Source of the DNA: Terfezia claveryi
Lineage: Eukaryota; Ascomycota; Pezizomycetes; Pezizales; Pezizaceae
Assembly: GCA_015179025.1 (NCBI GenBank)
Contig: WHUX01000012.1
Coordinates: 186,001-250,000 of the forward strand
Length of the DNA stretch: 64,000 nt
Reading direction: 5' to 3'
A model generated the notes under the pieces. It saw only the letters and a list, made by a program, of their open reading frames with translations, made no database searches and had not been told where the DNA came from. A program made the position numbers and the translations under genes. Positions 21,345 through 34,400 of this stretch are shown here, piece by piece. Position 1 is the first letter of the stretch. Every line of letters begins with the position of its first letter.

Positions 21345-24044
21345 TTAGTGGGCGTCGCTGGATCCTGAGCTATGTTTACTTTACTTTAGAATTAATATCA
21401 CATGTGCTATGAGACGTTGACAGATATGTAACCATAGTTAGTGCGTCATAACTTATGTTGGACATGGGTTGTGCTTTTTTCTGATCTGTGGATGGTGCAG
21501 ACCTACAGATGCGCTTACTGGGGTGGGACGTGAATATACAATACAATACTCAGTAAGTAGAGTATTCCACATATTTCCAAAATCAAATCCTTAAATCTCA
21601 GGTAATATAGGCAAAATAAACAAAGAAATGAATAGATCGGTTCGGTGGCCTTGTACTAGAATATTTCATGAATGCAGGAGACATTTTTTTATGAAATTTA
21701 AAATCGTAGAGTATCAGGGTCACCTTAAATACCAATAGATTGTTTATCAAAATAACTGGAGCTTTAGGATTATCACAAAAAAACAAACATAACCCGTGGT
21801 GTGGAGCTCATATTTAGAGCAAGCTTCCTCAATTATGCTAAAGTGTTATGAACTTTCAGTGTAATTCTGGATGCTCTATGCCCTGACATAGTTATAGCAG
21901 AGGTGAAGTGAAGTGTTTAAGGGTCTATTACTGTACCTAGAATGACTCGATTAAGGAGAGTTTTGTCTGGAAATGGAATCAGACTATAGAAGTGACTTTT
22001 CTATCTTTTATGGTTGACTGGCGCCCCTAAAGCTCTTATTTCCGCTTAGGTTTTGCACATATGTACAGAAAATTTACGTTAGGTTCCTACTGGATACTAT
22101 TATATATCTGTAACACTCAGTACCAGTTGCCGCATATTGGTATTCATTAAACTATGTTCCAGAGTTACCTGAGGTACAAAGACCGTTTCCTGCATGGATT
22201 ACTGGCAAGAAAGAATTGGGTCCATTCATGAGTCGGTTCACAAGCAGAATAAAACAACACGAAAATTGTATCTGCATGACTCCATGGCAGAATACGAGAT
22301 TCTTCAATAAACTACCCACAGCCAACTATAATTGCAACATTTTGCCCTTTTTTCTGAAAAGGTCTAAAAACGCGTGCATTCCCGAGGCTTAATTGAACCT
22401 GTATCCCCCAAGTGCTTGTTGGCTTGAGCCAGAGATATCTAGCAACATTCTACATCCATTATCTGGCAACATTGAGCATAGTATGTACATATACCCCTAA
22501 AAAATCAGGAATGAAAACTTGTAGGCTCCAATGTAAATGCTCTAGTTTCACTCAGTTTGAGTCAGTTTGTAGTCTTTTTGTTGGTCTGAATTTATTCCAT
22601 TACCTAAGTACGTTCGACCTTCCAGTATAGGTCAGCTGCTATAAGGGGCAGTAGGTAGCTGCAGTATTATTTCCACTACTCAGGAACTCAAGGATTTATA
22701 TACTTTCCGCACCCTCCGCAGATGGCACCCCAGGCTGGGGGCCAGCGATCTATGAAACCGGGCGTAGGCGCGGCGGCTTATAGGAGTGTATATATATATA
22801 TATAGCTATAATATGTAGTAATGTGCGTATAGATGAAACATAATTTTATACTAAATTGCCTACAGTCGTCTCAAGCGGCCTATATGCCGCCCGGCTTAGG
22901 CAATAACCATGCCAGCTCCTGTAGTCTATTAGAACGAAAGGCTGGGGGGAAGTCACAGTACTCAATCCTCTATAATTGCATCCCCCATATATGTATGACT
23001 CGTCTTGTTGTATCACACCTACATCCCAAACCGGGGTGTTACCCTCAGAAAGCTAATCCGCCGCTTAACCCGCATGGAATTGAGTCATATACAATAAGGT
23101 AGGTTCGATTGTATCATTTCAGATGGTACGTTAGAAGAGATGTCAATATCGGTCTCAGTTTTTGGGCTCACAAGGAAATGTCAACCGCCAACGCCAAACT
23201 CCCGTCTACCGGCGGAACGGCGGCCGCGAATCGTCGACTCGCATAAAATAGATCTCGCTTATGGCAGCGAAGGCCGTACCGCATCCACCTGGTGTATAAC
23301 GGTCCTTGTCAGTTTAAAGACAAGGGTCGAGCTTATAGTAAAGTAGTCTGGTTGGCACAATTGAGAAAGTGCACTAATGCTACTTATGTCTTTAAACAAC
23401 CAGACTACTGACAAGGATCGTTATACACCAGTGGATGGGGTAGTCGCAGGAGCAGGTGGTATATCTCGAGCCAATTCATGGAAACACTATCTTGAGAGAA
23501 GTTGAGACGACGTGCGATCAACGGCGGGTTTTATCTTTTCGCCCAATAGCGGCTGGCTTGGTACTTGCGGCAGGCAGCTATGATGCCGCAGGGCGGGATA
23601 AGCTACTGTGCGATTGCGATGAGGTAATGCCATGGAAATGTGTTTACAAGAGATTCCAGCTCCTGTCATCGATTATTGCCAACATAATGCCAGCGTATCC
23701 CATCCTTGTTTACAACTTACATGCATGGGGGGCGTTGGTGTTGGGGAGGGGTGCCAGCGCGGCTGGGTCCTTGCCACAAGGATAACTTTAATTGGCTTCT
23801 TCATAGGCTATTTCCTCACGTCGATTACGGTTGAGCAGGGAAGTGATTAGTATTTAGAATCTTCACAATTATAGTAGTGTTTGTGCTGTACATAAACTTT
23901 CAAATTTCAGCTACCGATGTTCGCATTGATACCACTAAGCTGACGAATACATTCACAAAATTGCCAATCTCTCTCAAAAGTGGCGATAGGAAATATTTTT
24001 ACGACGGTATACTGTTTCTATAATCCCTACCCGTCTTGTTATTC
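21345..24044 (+). other. 2.7-kb intergenic region with a large hairpin
   Basis: No gene seen. It contains a (TA)n tract at about 22789-22804 and the inverted repeat at 23282-23437. Small frames are chance. Confidence 0.55.
23282..23437. repeat. Imperfect inverted repeat of about 156 bp, MITE-like
   Basis: The left arm 23282-23312 (CATCCACCTGGTGTATAACG...) pairs with 23408-23437 with one mismatch and one extra base. TTTAAAGACA (23313-23322) pairs with 23387-23396. An 11-bp CAACCAGACTA in the right arm (23397-23407) has no partner in the left arm but is complementary to TAGTCTGGTTG in the loop (23344-23354). This suggests a small rearranged foldback element. Confidence 0.75.
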
Positions 24045-24860
24045 ATGGTCCACCTACCTATTACTGTTCCCCGGCCTCTTCACGCCATCTTCCGCCCAGT
24101 AACAACCCTCCTTATGGGCTCATCCATCTCCCCCCCTTCTTTTGCCCCTGGCACCCCCATCGGCAGCAACCTCGCATCCCCCACTCCCCCAACAGCCAAA
24201 ACAGCGTACTTTGCTGCCGGCTGCTTTTGGGGCGTGGAATCGACCTTCCGTCGTCGTTTTCCCCCTCTAACGTCCGGTCTCCTCGATACTCGCGTTGGGT
24301 ACATCGGAGGAAACATCCCCTCTCCAACTTACCGAGCAGTATGTACCGGTGTGACAGGACATGCGGAGGCGCTAGAGGTCTTGTACGATCCGGCGAAGTT
24401 GAGGTATGAGGAGCTAGTAGAATTTTTCTTTAGGATGCATGATCCAAGTGATAAGGGTGGCCAAGGCCCAGACCGGGGAAGTCAGTATCGGAGTGCGATA
24501 TTTACGAATAGTGCGAATGAGGAGAGAGTGGCGAGGGAGATTAGGAGAAGGGTGGAGGAGAGGTGGTATAAAGGGGGAGAGATTGCTACGGAGGTGGTGG
24601 GAAAAGGGAAGTGGTGGGGGGCGGAGGAGTATCATCAGGTTTATTTGGATAAGAATCCGGATGGGTATGAATGTAAGTATCTAGATTATGGGAGAGAAGG
24701 GAGGGAGGGATAAGGATTTATGGCGAATCTGTCGATACTAATTGTATTCTATGCAGGCCCAAGTCATTTTGTTAGGAATTTCCAAACGGTCTTGGATACG
24801 CCTATTGATGGGGCCGATGAGGTTGCTGCAGAACTGCCAAAGCCGGAGTCCAAGGTATAA
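24045..24860 (+). CDS. msrA: Peptide methionine-S-sulfoxide reductase (MsrA)
   Basis: Exons 24045-24672 and 24757-24860 give 243 residues. MsrA reduces methionine-S-sulfoxide in oxidised proteins and free methionine using thioredoxin. The catalytic motif GCFWGVE is at about residues 62-68, followed by TRVGYIGG, the TGHAEALEVLYDP block, SDKGGQGPDRGSQYRSAIF and EEYHQVYLDKNPDGYEC. The intron (GTAAGT donor, TACTAAT branch, GCAG acceptor) splits the Cys codon of YEC; read-through would replace the conserved tail by a short aberrant one. The N-terminus before the domain (about 55 residues, rich in Pro, Ser and Arg) could be a mitochondrial presequence. A second ATG at 24114 would give a cytosolic form, so dual targeting is possible but inferred. 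Confidence 0.95.
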
Positions 24861-26660
24861 ATTGAGAAAGCTCCGGAGATGGTGTTACAAAGTGCTGGGG
24901 TTGAGCAGAAACTGGGGAGCGAGGTGGTCTCACTTTGCGGGATTATGCATCATCGCAGATTTTTTTCTTCCTAAAGCCTAATAATCGGTAACCAGCCTGA
25001 GGCTTTGATGGGGGGCTTTGAAGGAGTAGAGGAGGGGAAAATGAAGCAGAAATATGGAGGTCACACTCGGGGCACCAATGAGTCATAGATTGAGGTTGTG
25101 GTCAAGTCAAAGATGGACTAGATCCTAAGGAAGTCGGTTTATCAACTATTATATTGAATGCATATTAACTTGCCGTCTGTCTTAGGAATATAGGGAAATA
25201 TATTTCTCTCTATGCTCCAACAGAAGAATCTTAATCTAACAAATACAGATCAAGTAAGACAACGTGACATAGCACAATAACCTGTAAGTCACGTGACACA
25301 TCACAAATTCACAGGTTACAGTACACTGACTAATTCTTGAGACCTCTGAAAGTTAAATTCGCCCATCATCTGACTCGCTCGAGACTGCAAGTATTTAAGG
25401 GTGCATTATGCGTGGGCCTGACACTCTTAATATCCAGTGCTTTGTTCTTAAGAACTCGCCGCGTCCTCATTTGCTGATCATTCTCTTTCTTCGATGGCAC
25501 CAGTCTTATATTATGTGAGCAGAGAGGGTATTAATCCAGGAAATGGAGTTGGATATATCTTGGTTTACCTGATGCCTTTTCTTCAGTGGCAGCATTGCAA
25601 ACTGTTCAAAGCTCGTGTCCATTGTCTGGTCGTGTAATGACAATTTCTGGAGCTTTAGTAATATAAAACTTAGACATCTACCACGAGAACATCGTGCAAG
25701 CTGAGTTTCTGTTGTGTATTTGCCATAAATCTGACAATTTAACTGCGGCGTGCACCATTAGGTGTCACACACACGGGGAAGTTCCCATTCCCAACCGGTC
25801 CATGACAAACGGATTACAGACCCAACCCATCGGGTCCGTGAAAGGACTCATAATCAATTATCAATCTGATATCCTCAATGGGTGCGTCGCATGACACATC
25901 CTTCCCACACCATCCATGCAATTATCATGTATAGTGGGGGGAGCGATGACTCCAAGGGAAAACAATTTGTGACATGTGCAACAGACGCATGGCAATATAC
26001 CTAAGATTGAGCCTCATTGTGTATATTAAGAGCGGGTTGTTTGCTGAGAAGAGTGGAGTAGAATATGAACATTTTATTTGCCAGTTAATGACTATTTAGT
26101 ACCAGAGCTCTGGATCAGGATCAACGTACACTGCAGAGTCATCGTGCATCCGCACCCGGCGCAAATAAGCACACATTGTCCTCGTGCCTCATACGCCTTA
26201 CTGCGGGCCTAAATCACCAAGTGCCAGGGACCTGGTCGGGAGAGGTTTTCTGGGGAGGGGCTTGCACCACACCACGGTAGGCGGAGAGGCACTTTAGGTA
26301 TTCTGTGGATATCTTGGACTTTCAAGGTCTATCTATATTTTGGTGTTTTATTTTGCTTCGAGGATCGAAGCCCCTGGTTCAATATTGAGACATCTACTTC
26401 CTAATCCGGTAATAGATATTTCCCTGCCACGCATAGCCACATCCCACGATGAGTCTTGTTTTGTGTTACGGAACATAAGCCTATAAGAATTCCTTTGCTC
26501 TTCTCTTCCTTCCTCATAGTTGTGCTTCCTCCTCCTCCTCCACTTCTTCTGCCTTTTCTCTACATTACCCCTATAGATTGCTGATCTCTCAGTGTATCAG
26601 TGCCGGGGTCTAGGTCCACTGGGAGTTCTCTTCCTCAGCCGAACAGAACCCATTCCAGCC
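24861..26660 (+). other. 1.8-kb intergenic region, no gene seen
   Basis: No recognisable coding or RNA gene. The final 200 bp is C/T-rich (26520-26560), as is common in fungal 5' UTR/promoter regions upstream of the ZZ-domain gene. Confidence 0.55.
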
Positions 26661-27989
26661 ATGCCAATAGAGTCCACAGACCGCAGTACCGGTACGGGTC
26701 GCTTCAGTTTCTTCACTCTGCCTTCATCGCTACACAGACCTCAATCAGCGGGCCCTGCTAGTGGTGCTTACCCACAATATGGTCCACCAGGCGCTGGATG
26801 GCCCACAGAACCCACTCCTCTAACATCTTACACTGCCCATCTCCCCCCACAGCAATATCCCGGGCAACCACGGGAAGGTTATACCTGCGATGTCTGCAGA
26901 ACAGATCTTACTTACCGTCCGCGGATCAAGTGTCACGAATGCCCAAATTATGACATCTGTAGCACATGCTATCTAACACGGCGTGTTGCACCACCACCCC
27001 ACGAGCCCTGGCATAAACAGCAGACTGTACATCCAGTACAACCCCTACGGCAGAACCCAAAAGCTGGAATGGCGTTCAATTGTGATAGCTGTGGTGTAGA
27101 CACCTCTGTGGCGCCTAGAGCTCGTTGCTTGGAATGCATTAATCTGGATCTTTGCGGGGACTGCCATATCATTCAAGCCTGTGGTCCACCGGGGCAGGGA
27201 CATGTACCAACTCACAAAATGAACGTCATCACAGATTGGCAGCCCGAGACAACTCAGCCTCTTGTGGGTGATGATTATTACCCAAGCAATCTTTACCTTG
27301 ATATGATCGAGGCGATTTTCAACTTCATACACAAAAACTACAACCCACCCCCAGGCAATGGAGTTGGGGAAGCGGGTATTGGCAGTACGAGTTCAAGTTC
27401 GGTGAGTAGCGGGGGAAGTAGTTCCGCCCCGGATTCCCCCAGGCCATTCGCGGCTAGCCGCAGTGCACCTGGCGGTATTGGGCCTGGTGGGGCTGGAGCA
27501 GGGGTGTTGGGATCAGACGCTGTAGTCCCTCGAGAACAGAAGGTGGAGTTTGAAGTTTTGGAAGCAACGAAATTAGCTCGCTTCTATCGAGCAATGGGGA
27601 TGATAGATAAGGAAAATTCTTATCTAGCCCCAGCCTCTACTCTGTCAAGGATATACTCTCGCCTGGGACTGGAATATATCCTCATCCCATCGCCAAGTCT
27701 TCGGGCAAGGTTATCAGATAGGGTATTTCCGTGGCAAGTTGATCATCTCGACACGACGCCTACGGAGCCAGCATTGACAAGGGCGGGGTTTAGGAGGAGT
27801 TTTGTGTTGGGGACTTTTTTGAATCCGGAAGGCACATTTTTTATTTTGCAGAATTTGTTGAGTACCGGAATGTTGGTAAATCCGATCTCGGGCGTGCCGT
27901 TTAGGAGTTGGGTGCCGAGGGATACATTGCCTAGGGCGGCGTTGGGGGAGCTGGTGGAGTGGGAGAGGAGTTTGGGTAATAGCTATTAA
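26661..27989 (+). CDS. Tandem ZZ zinc-finger protein with DUF7514-like C-terminus
   Basis: A single exon of 442 residues from ATG 26661. Two ZZ-type zinc fingers lie in tandem. The first, at about residues 74-120, begins YTCDVCRTDLTYRPRIKC and continues HECPNYDICSTCY. The second, at about 134-180, begins FNCDSCGVDTSVAPRARC and continues LECINLDLCGDCH. Each shows the CXXC...CXXC pattern and a distal His. ZZ fingers bind protein termini, such as N-degrons or the histone H3 tail. The C-terminal 200 residues contain LYLDMIEAIFNFIH, EATKLARFYRAMGM and SRIYSRLGLEYILIPSPS; their order resembles the fungal DUF7514 domain, also seen in the gene at 50.2-52.5 kb. A Gly/Ser-rich linker of about 60 residues separates the halves. 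The function is unknown; an adaptor role is only a guess. Confidence 0.85.
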   Translation: MPIESTDRSTGTGRFSFFTLPSSLHRPQSAGPASGAYPQYGPPGAGWPTEPTPLTSYTAHLPPQQYPGQPREGYTCDVCRTDLTYRPRIKCHECPNYDICSTCYLTRRVAPPPHEPWHKQQTVHPVQPLRQNPKAGMAFNCDSCGVDTSVAPRARCLECINLDLCGDCHIIQACGPPGQGHVPTHKMNVITDWQPETTQPLVGDDYYPSNLYLDMIEAIFNFIHKNYNPPPGNGVGEAGIGSTSSSSVSSGGSSSAPDSPRPFAASRSAPGGIGPGGAGAGVLGSDAVVPREQKVEFEVLEATKLARFYRAMGMIDKENSYLAPASTLSRIYSRLGLEYILIPSPSLRARLSDRVFPWQVDHLDTTPTEPALTRAGFRRSFVLGTFLNPEGTFFILQNLLSTGMLVNPISGVPFRSWVPRDTLPRAALGELVEWERSLGNSY

Positions 27990-29046
27990 GTGCGGGTGTT
28001 GCAGATATTTGAAATGTGAAGGATGGTAGACAAGAGGCTTAGAAGACGGCATCGGGCCATAAAGCAGAGAGAGGGCAAAGGCGCAGGGGTATAATATTTT
28101 GGGAGGAAAGGCATTATATATTATCCTGGCTATCCTGTGTCTCCCAAGACTTTTCTTTGATGTTTATGCGCATATGTCATCTCTTTTGGAAATGAGTATG
28201 TCAATGGGGATTGGGGCATTTCGCCCGTTATCAAGCTTTGTGTTGGAAGTCGTGAGTGTAATCAGACTAGATGGGTATCTTGGATAGATGAAGTAGTAAG
28301 CATGTCCTTTTAGGTTCTCTAATATGTTTACCCTGATCTTGCGGTATAAAGGTTATGTGATGCAGCAACAAATTTTGATTTCGTATAGCTCAGAGGCTTT
28401 TCGTATATAATACTCCTACGTAACTTCGTTCCATGGAGGGAGCAAGCTTTTAAAAAGAGAGAATCAATCTCTACTCAAATGGTCGAATTATCAGAAGTGC
28501 GTAGAAGCTCAGGGTAAAACCCCGATGTTCGGCGCCCTATCTTTACCAACGCTGCACGCTACTCTACATAACGCACCCAACACAATGACATCATCGCCAT
28601 ACAAACTCCAACTTTTCAACCCAAAACACGAGCTAGCATAAAGGCAATCTCGGTTAACAAAAATCCTTGTATGCCAATTCCTACAGCTTTTCCAAGGAGC
28701 GAACCAATAAATGTGTATATACCCAAGAGTATATTTTATATCTGTACGGATATATATATGTTTGTAAGTTTTCCCTTCAACAGAAAACAAACAATCAATG
28801 CTGCCTGGCCGAGCCGTAACCAAATTCCCATGCATTCAAACCCTACAAAAACACAATGTCGTAGATAGTTGAGATAAAACCGTACCCAAACTAAGTAAAT
28901 TCGAGAATAATAATCAGGTGAGAGAGCATGAAACCGCACACAAATGAAAATGACAGTGAGAAAAGAAAGGAAGAGATATCGGAATAGAGATTTAAAGCAA
29001 AAAGGAAGAAAGAGCTTGCGCGAATGCTTTCATCAAAGCCCAAATT
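27990..29046 (+). other. Intergenic region, convergent 3' ends
   Basis: No gene seen between the ZZ-domain gene (+) and the kinase gene (-). It is A/T-rich with short ATATAT runs near 28710-28760. Confidence 0.6.
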
Positions 29047-31499
29047 TCAAGAAACATAAACAGGCTGCTCCCTCATCACGGTATCCCCATGTCCATGATC
29101 ATTCCCAGGTCTCTTCCTCCTCCCTAATAGGGTTGCATTATCCAAACTCAACTCAAACGGGACAATTTTGTTCCTAGTTTTTTGTACCGACGAATCCACT
29201 TTCCTATGTTGCTCTATTCTGGCTTGCTTTGGCGTTTGGTGGTTTCCTGTGAGATTGGTTTTCTTTAAAGACTCTGCCACGTCGTCGGCTGCAGGATTGC
29301 CAGCTTGTCTCCGGAATTTGCTCCGCTCCATTTCGTCTTCGCTAACATACTCATCTTCCTCTTCGTCCATAGGGTTCAGTGGGCCTCCACCCCGGTAACC
29401 TTGTTTCCAGTTCTTGCGCCGCTTGCCTTCCTCTTCAAGCCTATGGACTGCATACCCGACATCAAAAACTTCTCGTAGAGCGACAGATCCAGGGGAACGG
29501 AAGTCCATTCGTCGAGCTGTGGCTCCACCAGGTGTGAAATCTTGATCGATGAGCATGGGCGTTTCAATTCTCTTGTGAAGTGCTGGAGTTGCCAGTGGTG
29601 GGGCATCTTCTGCTGGCTCTGTAGGTTCGTTGTTCTGCTTAATCCAGGGGTGATTCATAAACTCGTTGATACTATATCGCTTTTCCGGGTCAACAGTCAA
29701 CAAATGACTGACTAGGTCCTGCGCTGATTTTGAAATGTCGTCCCACCACGGTGATAAGAAAGTGTATTGTCCCTTTGCAACCTTTTCAGTGAGCACTGAT
29801 ATGCTCTCGTCGTAAAATGGTGGGAAGCCACACAGTAATGTGTATAGAACACATCCCATTGCCCACATATCAACGCTCTTGCTATACCTCTCATCTTTGA
29901 CAATTTCGGGAGCGGTATATCCCACTGTTCCACAAGGGGTCATTGTTTGCGACTCCCACACAACCTTGGATAATCCAAAGTCGGCGAGCTTAATTTTGCC
30001 AATTCCGCCTGAACCTATACCCGGAATAAATTCTCCTTCATCTTCCTTTTCCTCGTCGTCTGGACCCCGAGGCTTTGGGTTCTTGGTGGGTATAAAGGGA
30101 ATGGGTTCAAATAATAAATTCTCCGGCTTGATGTCTCTGTAAGAAAAATTTGATGAACAAAGAACCTAAATACATGTAGGGGCGAAGGCATACCTATGTA
30201 CTACACCTTTCTCTTCATGCAGATAGCGCAATGCTTCGGCAACTTGCACAATGACGTGTCTTGCTAGATTTTCGGAGAAGTATGTCAATCGCACAATTTG
30301 ATGGAATAGCTCCCCGCCCGGTAGCAATTCCAAAATCAAGTAATAGTATGATCGAGATTCTGAAAAGGATATCAATTTGACGATGTTCGGATGACTAAGA
30401 GTGCTCATGATTTGGACCTCTTTAAGAATATTTGCTCGCTATATCAGCATATGAGTTAGCCATCTCCCCAAGTAGAATCGAGCCCTGATTGAGAAGCCTT
30501 CGCCCTTCGAAATTCAGGGAAAGGACATATAAAAGCAATTCAAATTTGCAAACAGCCCCAGGCAAATTGTGTTGAAACGAAACAAAAAGTTCCAGAAATT
30601 GATACCAATTGCCACATCTTGCCTGCGTATGTGCCTGATGGCTTGATGGCTCCCTCACGGGCTAAACGCAATTCAACGCACCTCGACAGTTTTGGGGACT
30701 TTCTTGAGATCAGGATGGAGGTGGTCGTTTTGCTAAAACCCCTCGTAATTGCTGAAAGTTAAAAAGGGTCGCATGTGGAGATAAAGAGTAATCAAAAATA
30801 ATGAAAGACAATGCACTGCATTCCAATATATCCCGCACTCATCTCTAGATGACCTGACTTCGTCATCGATAAGACACCAACAATGAGTAGTAAATGTGGG
30901 TGAAATTTATCGAGACCTAAGAAGAATTTAGTGCGGAGGAATAGAAATATGGAACTTACCTGACTGGCACTCAGTTCGTACTTTCGTACAACTTTGATGG
31001 CAACCTCTCCGTGTTCCCCATGATTATCTCTCCCCCGATAGACATTACTAAAAGCTCCATCTCCCATCTTCTCGAGTAGCGTATATCGTTCTAGACTAGG
31101 GTATTTTGGTAGCTTCCCCTTCGATTCCTTCTCCTCCGCAATGAGTCTCGCCAGCATGGAATCGTCGTATTTACCAGATGTACCAGCGCCACCTATAATC
31201 CCTCCAGCTGTAACGCCAATTCCGCCTTGGCCTCCGGACACTAGTCCCGGGTCATCAATTCTCTGGTGTTGGGCTGTAGCATTGGCCCGTGTGGCTATGT
31301 TTCTGTTGTCCCCACCAAGGGCTACAGCGTACTCGATAACAGGGTCCAGCTTGTGGAGACTGGCATCACCAGCTCCAGGAGCAGAATCCGAGTGAGCATG
31401 TCGTTGGGTTCTATGGCTTACGCCGGTTTCGTTCTGGTGGATATTCTTCGCTTGTTTTCCATGCCGAATGAAATTTTTGAGATTCTGGATAGCCTCCAT
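29047..31499 (-). CDS. RCK2: CaMK-group protein kinase, Rck2/Srk1-like
   Basis: Exons on the minus strand are 31499-30960, 30732-30682, 30438-30194 and 30136-29047, giving 641 residues. Rck2/Srk1 kinases act downstream of the Hog1/Sty1 stress MAP kinase and affect translation and cell-cycle entry. The N-terminus MEAIQNLKNFIRHGKQAK resembles this subfamily. Kinase landmarks are the Gly loop GDGAFSNVYRG, the catalytic Lys in EVAIKVV (K169), HRDIKPEN (278-285), ADFGLSK (330-336), the activation segment with CGTVGYTAPEI, and DMWAMGCVLY. Between HRD and DFG there is an acidic and Gly-rich insert of about 35 residues (DDEEKEDEGEF), typical of the Rck/Srk1 group. The tail contains RRKNWKQGY and basic RRKRPG, where this family has its MAPK-docking/nuclear signals. 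The Ca/calmodulin-kinase label is by homology; calmodulin binding is not shown. Introns 1 and 2 are long (227 and 243 nt). Confidence 0.9.
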
Positions 31500-34400
31500 C
31501 TTAAAACGGCGTTAAAATGCGTTTATGAAATAGGAGCCAGTGGCTGTAAATTCGGAAAAGGGGGGGGATTGACAATGAAGGAACGGCCGAAAGCGGGGTA
31601 ATGCTTATACCGGGGAAACGCGGAAGGATTGGGGATGGGAAATTTTCCGTATATTGTCAAATATATGGGGAAAATTAATTCAAGCGTGGGAGTGAGGGAA
31701 ATCTGGTGCTAGTTAAAGTAATATAAAGCAAATGTTTGACAAAGCAATAGAGCAGGATACAAGCCTTGAGTCCATCAAAGACCAAGAAACTTGAAGGCAT
31801 GCAGATTGGGCATGGATCATGTGTATTTGACAAGTGAATCCGGGTAAAAGGAGGGAAGTGCATCATGAAGGGTTGGTGTTGGCCATTGACCACCATGAGA
31901 AACAGGGCAGGGCAGGATGAGGGCATGGGAATAATCGCCTTTCAATGTATGTTTATTTTCACTCATCGGAAAAGCACGTCATGTTAGAGACGTGTGAGCG
32001 TGGCATGTGCCTTCAGTGAAACGTACGTCGGGGTAAAGCAAGATGATGCTAGAGAGGACAGATGACAATAAGAATCAAGTGAGGAAGAAAAAGAACGCAC
32101 CTCTATCACTGGCATCGTTATTTGGAGAAATACTACAAAATGTAGTTTTGTCCGTCTCTCGAGCAGAGCTATTTAGAGCTGTACCTACTTGCCGATTATG
32201 CCGATTGCAGTTTGATCTTAAGGTCCGTTGTTCTGACTTCAATATAAGTATGACCGTTGGGCCAGGTCGGTAGTCCGAAGGCAGGGTATTATGTGAAATT
32301 GTTCAGGGCGGAGCTGCTGTTGCGAGGCCCAACCCGGTCTCCGTCCGGCCCTACCGACGTAATGGCACAGCTGCGCTTGGAAGCTGCGGGCTCGATTCCT
32401 TGCTTTTGGATACTCCGTTTGGGCTAGCTTGAGGCTTAGATGCAAGGCGACGAGATCGGTCGAGCTCTGATATGACGACAGATAAAGTACAGGGAAACAG
32501 GGGATACAAGGCCGGGCAGCGAAATATCGATGAATAAGAATAAACAACAGGTACTGTACGGTAGTAACGGCAGAGCACAAGAGCTGAGGGGCGAAGCAGA
32601 GAGGTATGGATGGATGTAAGATGCTTTCTGGCAAACGCTCAAACTACTTTCCCAACAACTGCAGGAGTCCAGTTGCTGTGCTGTGCTACCTACAAGCTTC
32701 GTATACCGCAGCGTGCCACCGACGCCTGAGAGCTTCTGCGAGAAGGAATGCAAAAACTAGGTGCAACGGGTGGACCGATTGGCGAGCATAGGCAGGTATT
32801 GGGGTTGTTTATACAGCAAATAAGGGAATAATAGAGTTGCCCTGACCTGAGTTCAGCTTATAAAACAGAGTAAACAGCGATGACGGGCGGAGATGGAGGT
32901 CAAGGCTAGGCGCCAGAGTATCGATAGCTCTTTTCATCGGATCGCGGCGCTGAAGTTATAGTAGGCGGCTGCGCCCCGTAAGCCGAAGATGTTAGCGAAT
33001 CCGAGTCGAAGGAACTACCACATATAGCGTTGAAAGAATACAACATTGCTCGACCAGACTACACGCAAAATGGTTCGTATATTTAATTGACCCTACTTAG
33101 TAGCCAGACAGATTCAAACAGATTCAACGATAATGAACTATATCTATAGAGACGATATCTTGTCAGCAAAAGATTACTCTTGAAATTGATAGGAAAATTC
33201 AAGATTTCTCAAACTCTTCATCTGCTATGATCCTAGCCCTGTTCGCCAACCAGCCTTCCTAACTGTCATGGGTAAAGAGGGTACATTCTAATGGGGTGTA
33301 GACATTAGCCATAGATAAGCCAATGGCATCGATGATCTTGATCTGGCGCCGAGCCCGTTGTGTCGAGATCAAGCCAGACTAGGTCGGGATGAAATCTTGA
33401 AGCATTCTGTCGTGTCACGCAGGGTGCTGCAGTGAGAAATTCGCCTCCAGATCTTGACCAAACAAACAAACCAGGCTGGGAGCGGCGAGTAATGGAGCCA
33501 CAGGGGTTCGTTCCTCGCGGGACGTTAAAACTTTAAATTACGGATCCATGACGAGGCTGCTAGGGCCAATAGGACTGGGCATTTCAAGCTACCGGTACCC
33601 ATACAATGCCTGGTCCATATCAGGTGAAAGATGATCATCTTTCTCCCCATACTAGTAGTGCCAATAGCCAGCAATGCACAAGACAAACGAATCATGTCAC
33701 TTCTAGGTCCCCGTATCACTAGATCAACTGTGAGTGGGAGCCCAAGCCCAAAATTACCAACTCTTTGAATATTGCCATAGTGCTAACCGTAATTCAACAT
33801 TACTTGCCTAGCGTCCCATTAGAAACTGCAGCGCCCCCTCCGTCTCCATCTGGGTTATCAAGGCCGATTTCTTGAGGCTTTGATTTGTGTAAAGCTCCTG
33901 ACCATTACCGTTGTCTGTTTGAGTTTGGCCTCGTTCACAATTTAATTGTGCTACCCACCTAACATAGAAGCTTTTTGATCCCCTACTTATGCTTCACATG
34001 GTATGTCACATGATGATGTATATCACATGTTTTAACAAGTGACCCTACCGGTACTTATTAAACCAAATCATATATGCAAGTCGTAACAAGCTGATGTAGT
34101 CAAACAAAGTATACATACCCTTTAGTATACATACCTTTCACTCAGTGGCTGGTACGATACCTAGGTTACTTTTAATAGCTCGTACATACAGTATGATTCA
34201 GCTGGGAAAACAGTGGAGAAATTTGTGAGCGGGTGATGCTTGGCAACTACTCAAAGCGGAAATAGCAAGCATTTGGTGGAATCAGAATTTGAAAGTCAAC
34301 CTGTGGCTGTGAGTGTTCATTGGCCATACGAAGAGTGCTGATGCAGGGATTCAATACAGGCAGGATAAATATCATGGGACCAAAATTGGTGAGCCAGTCA

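Noticed and set aside
32340..32420. tRNA-like B-box (GGCTCGATTCC) near 32386
   Set aside because: No matching A-box spacing, acceptor stem or anticodon arm could be drawn.
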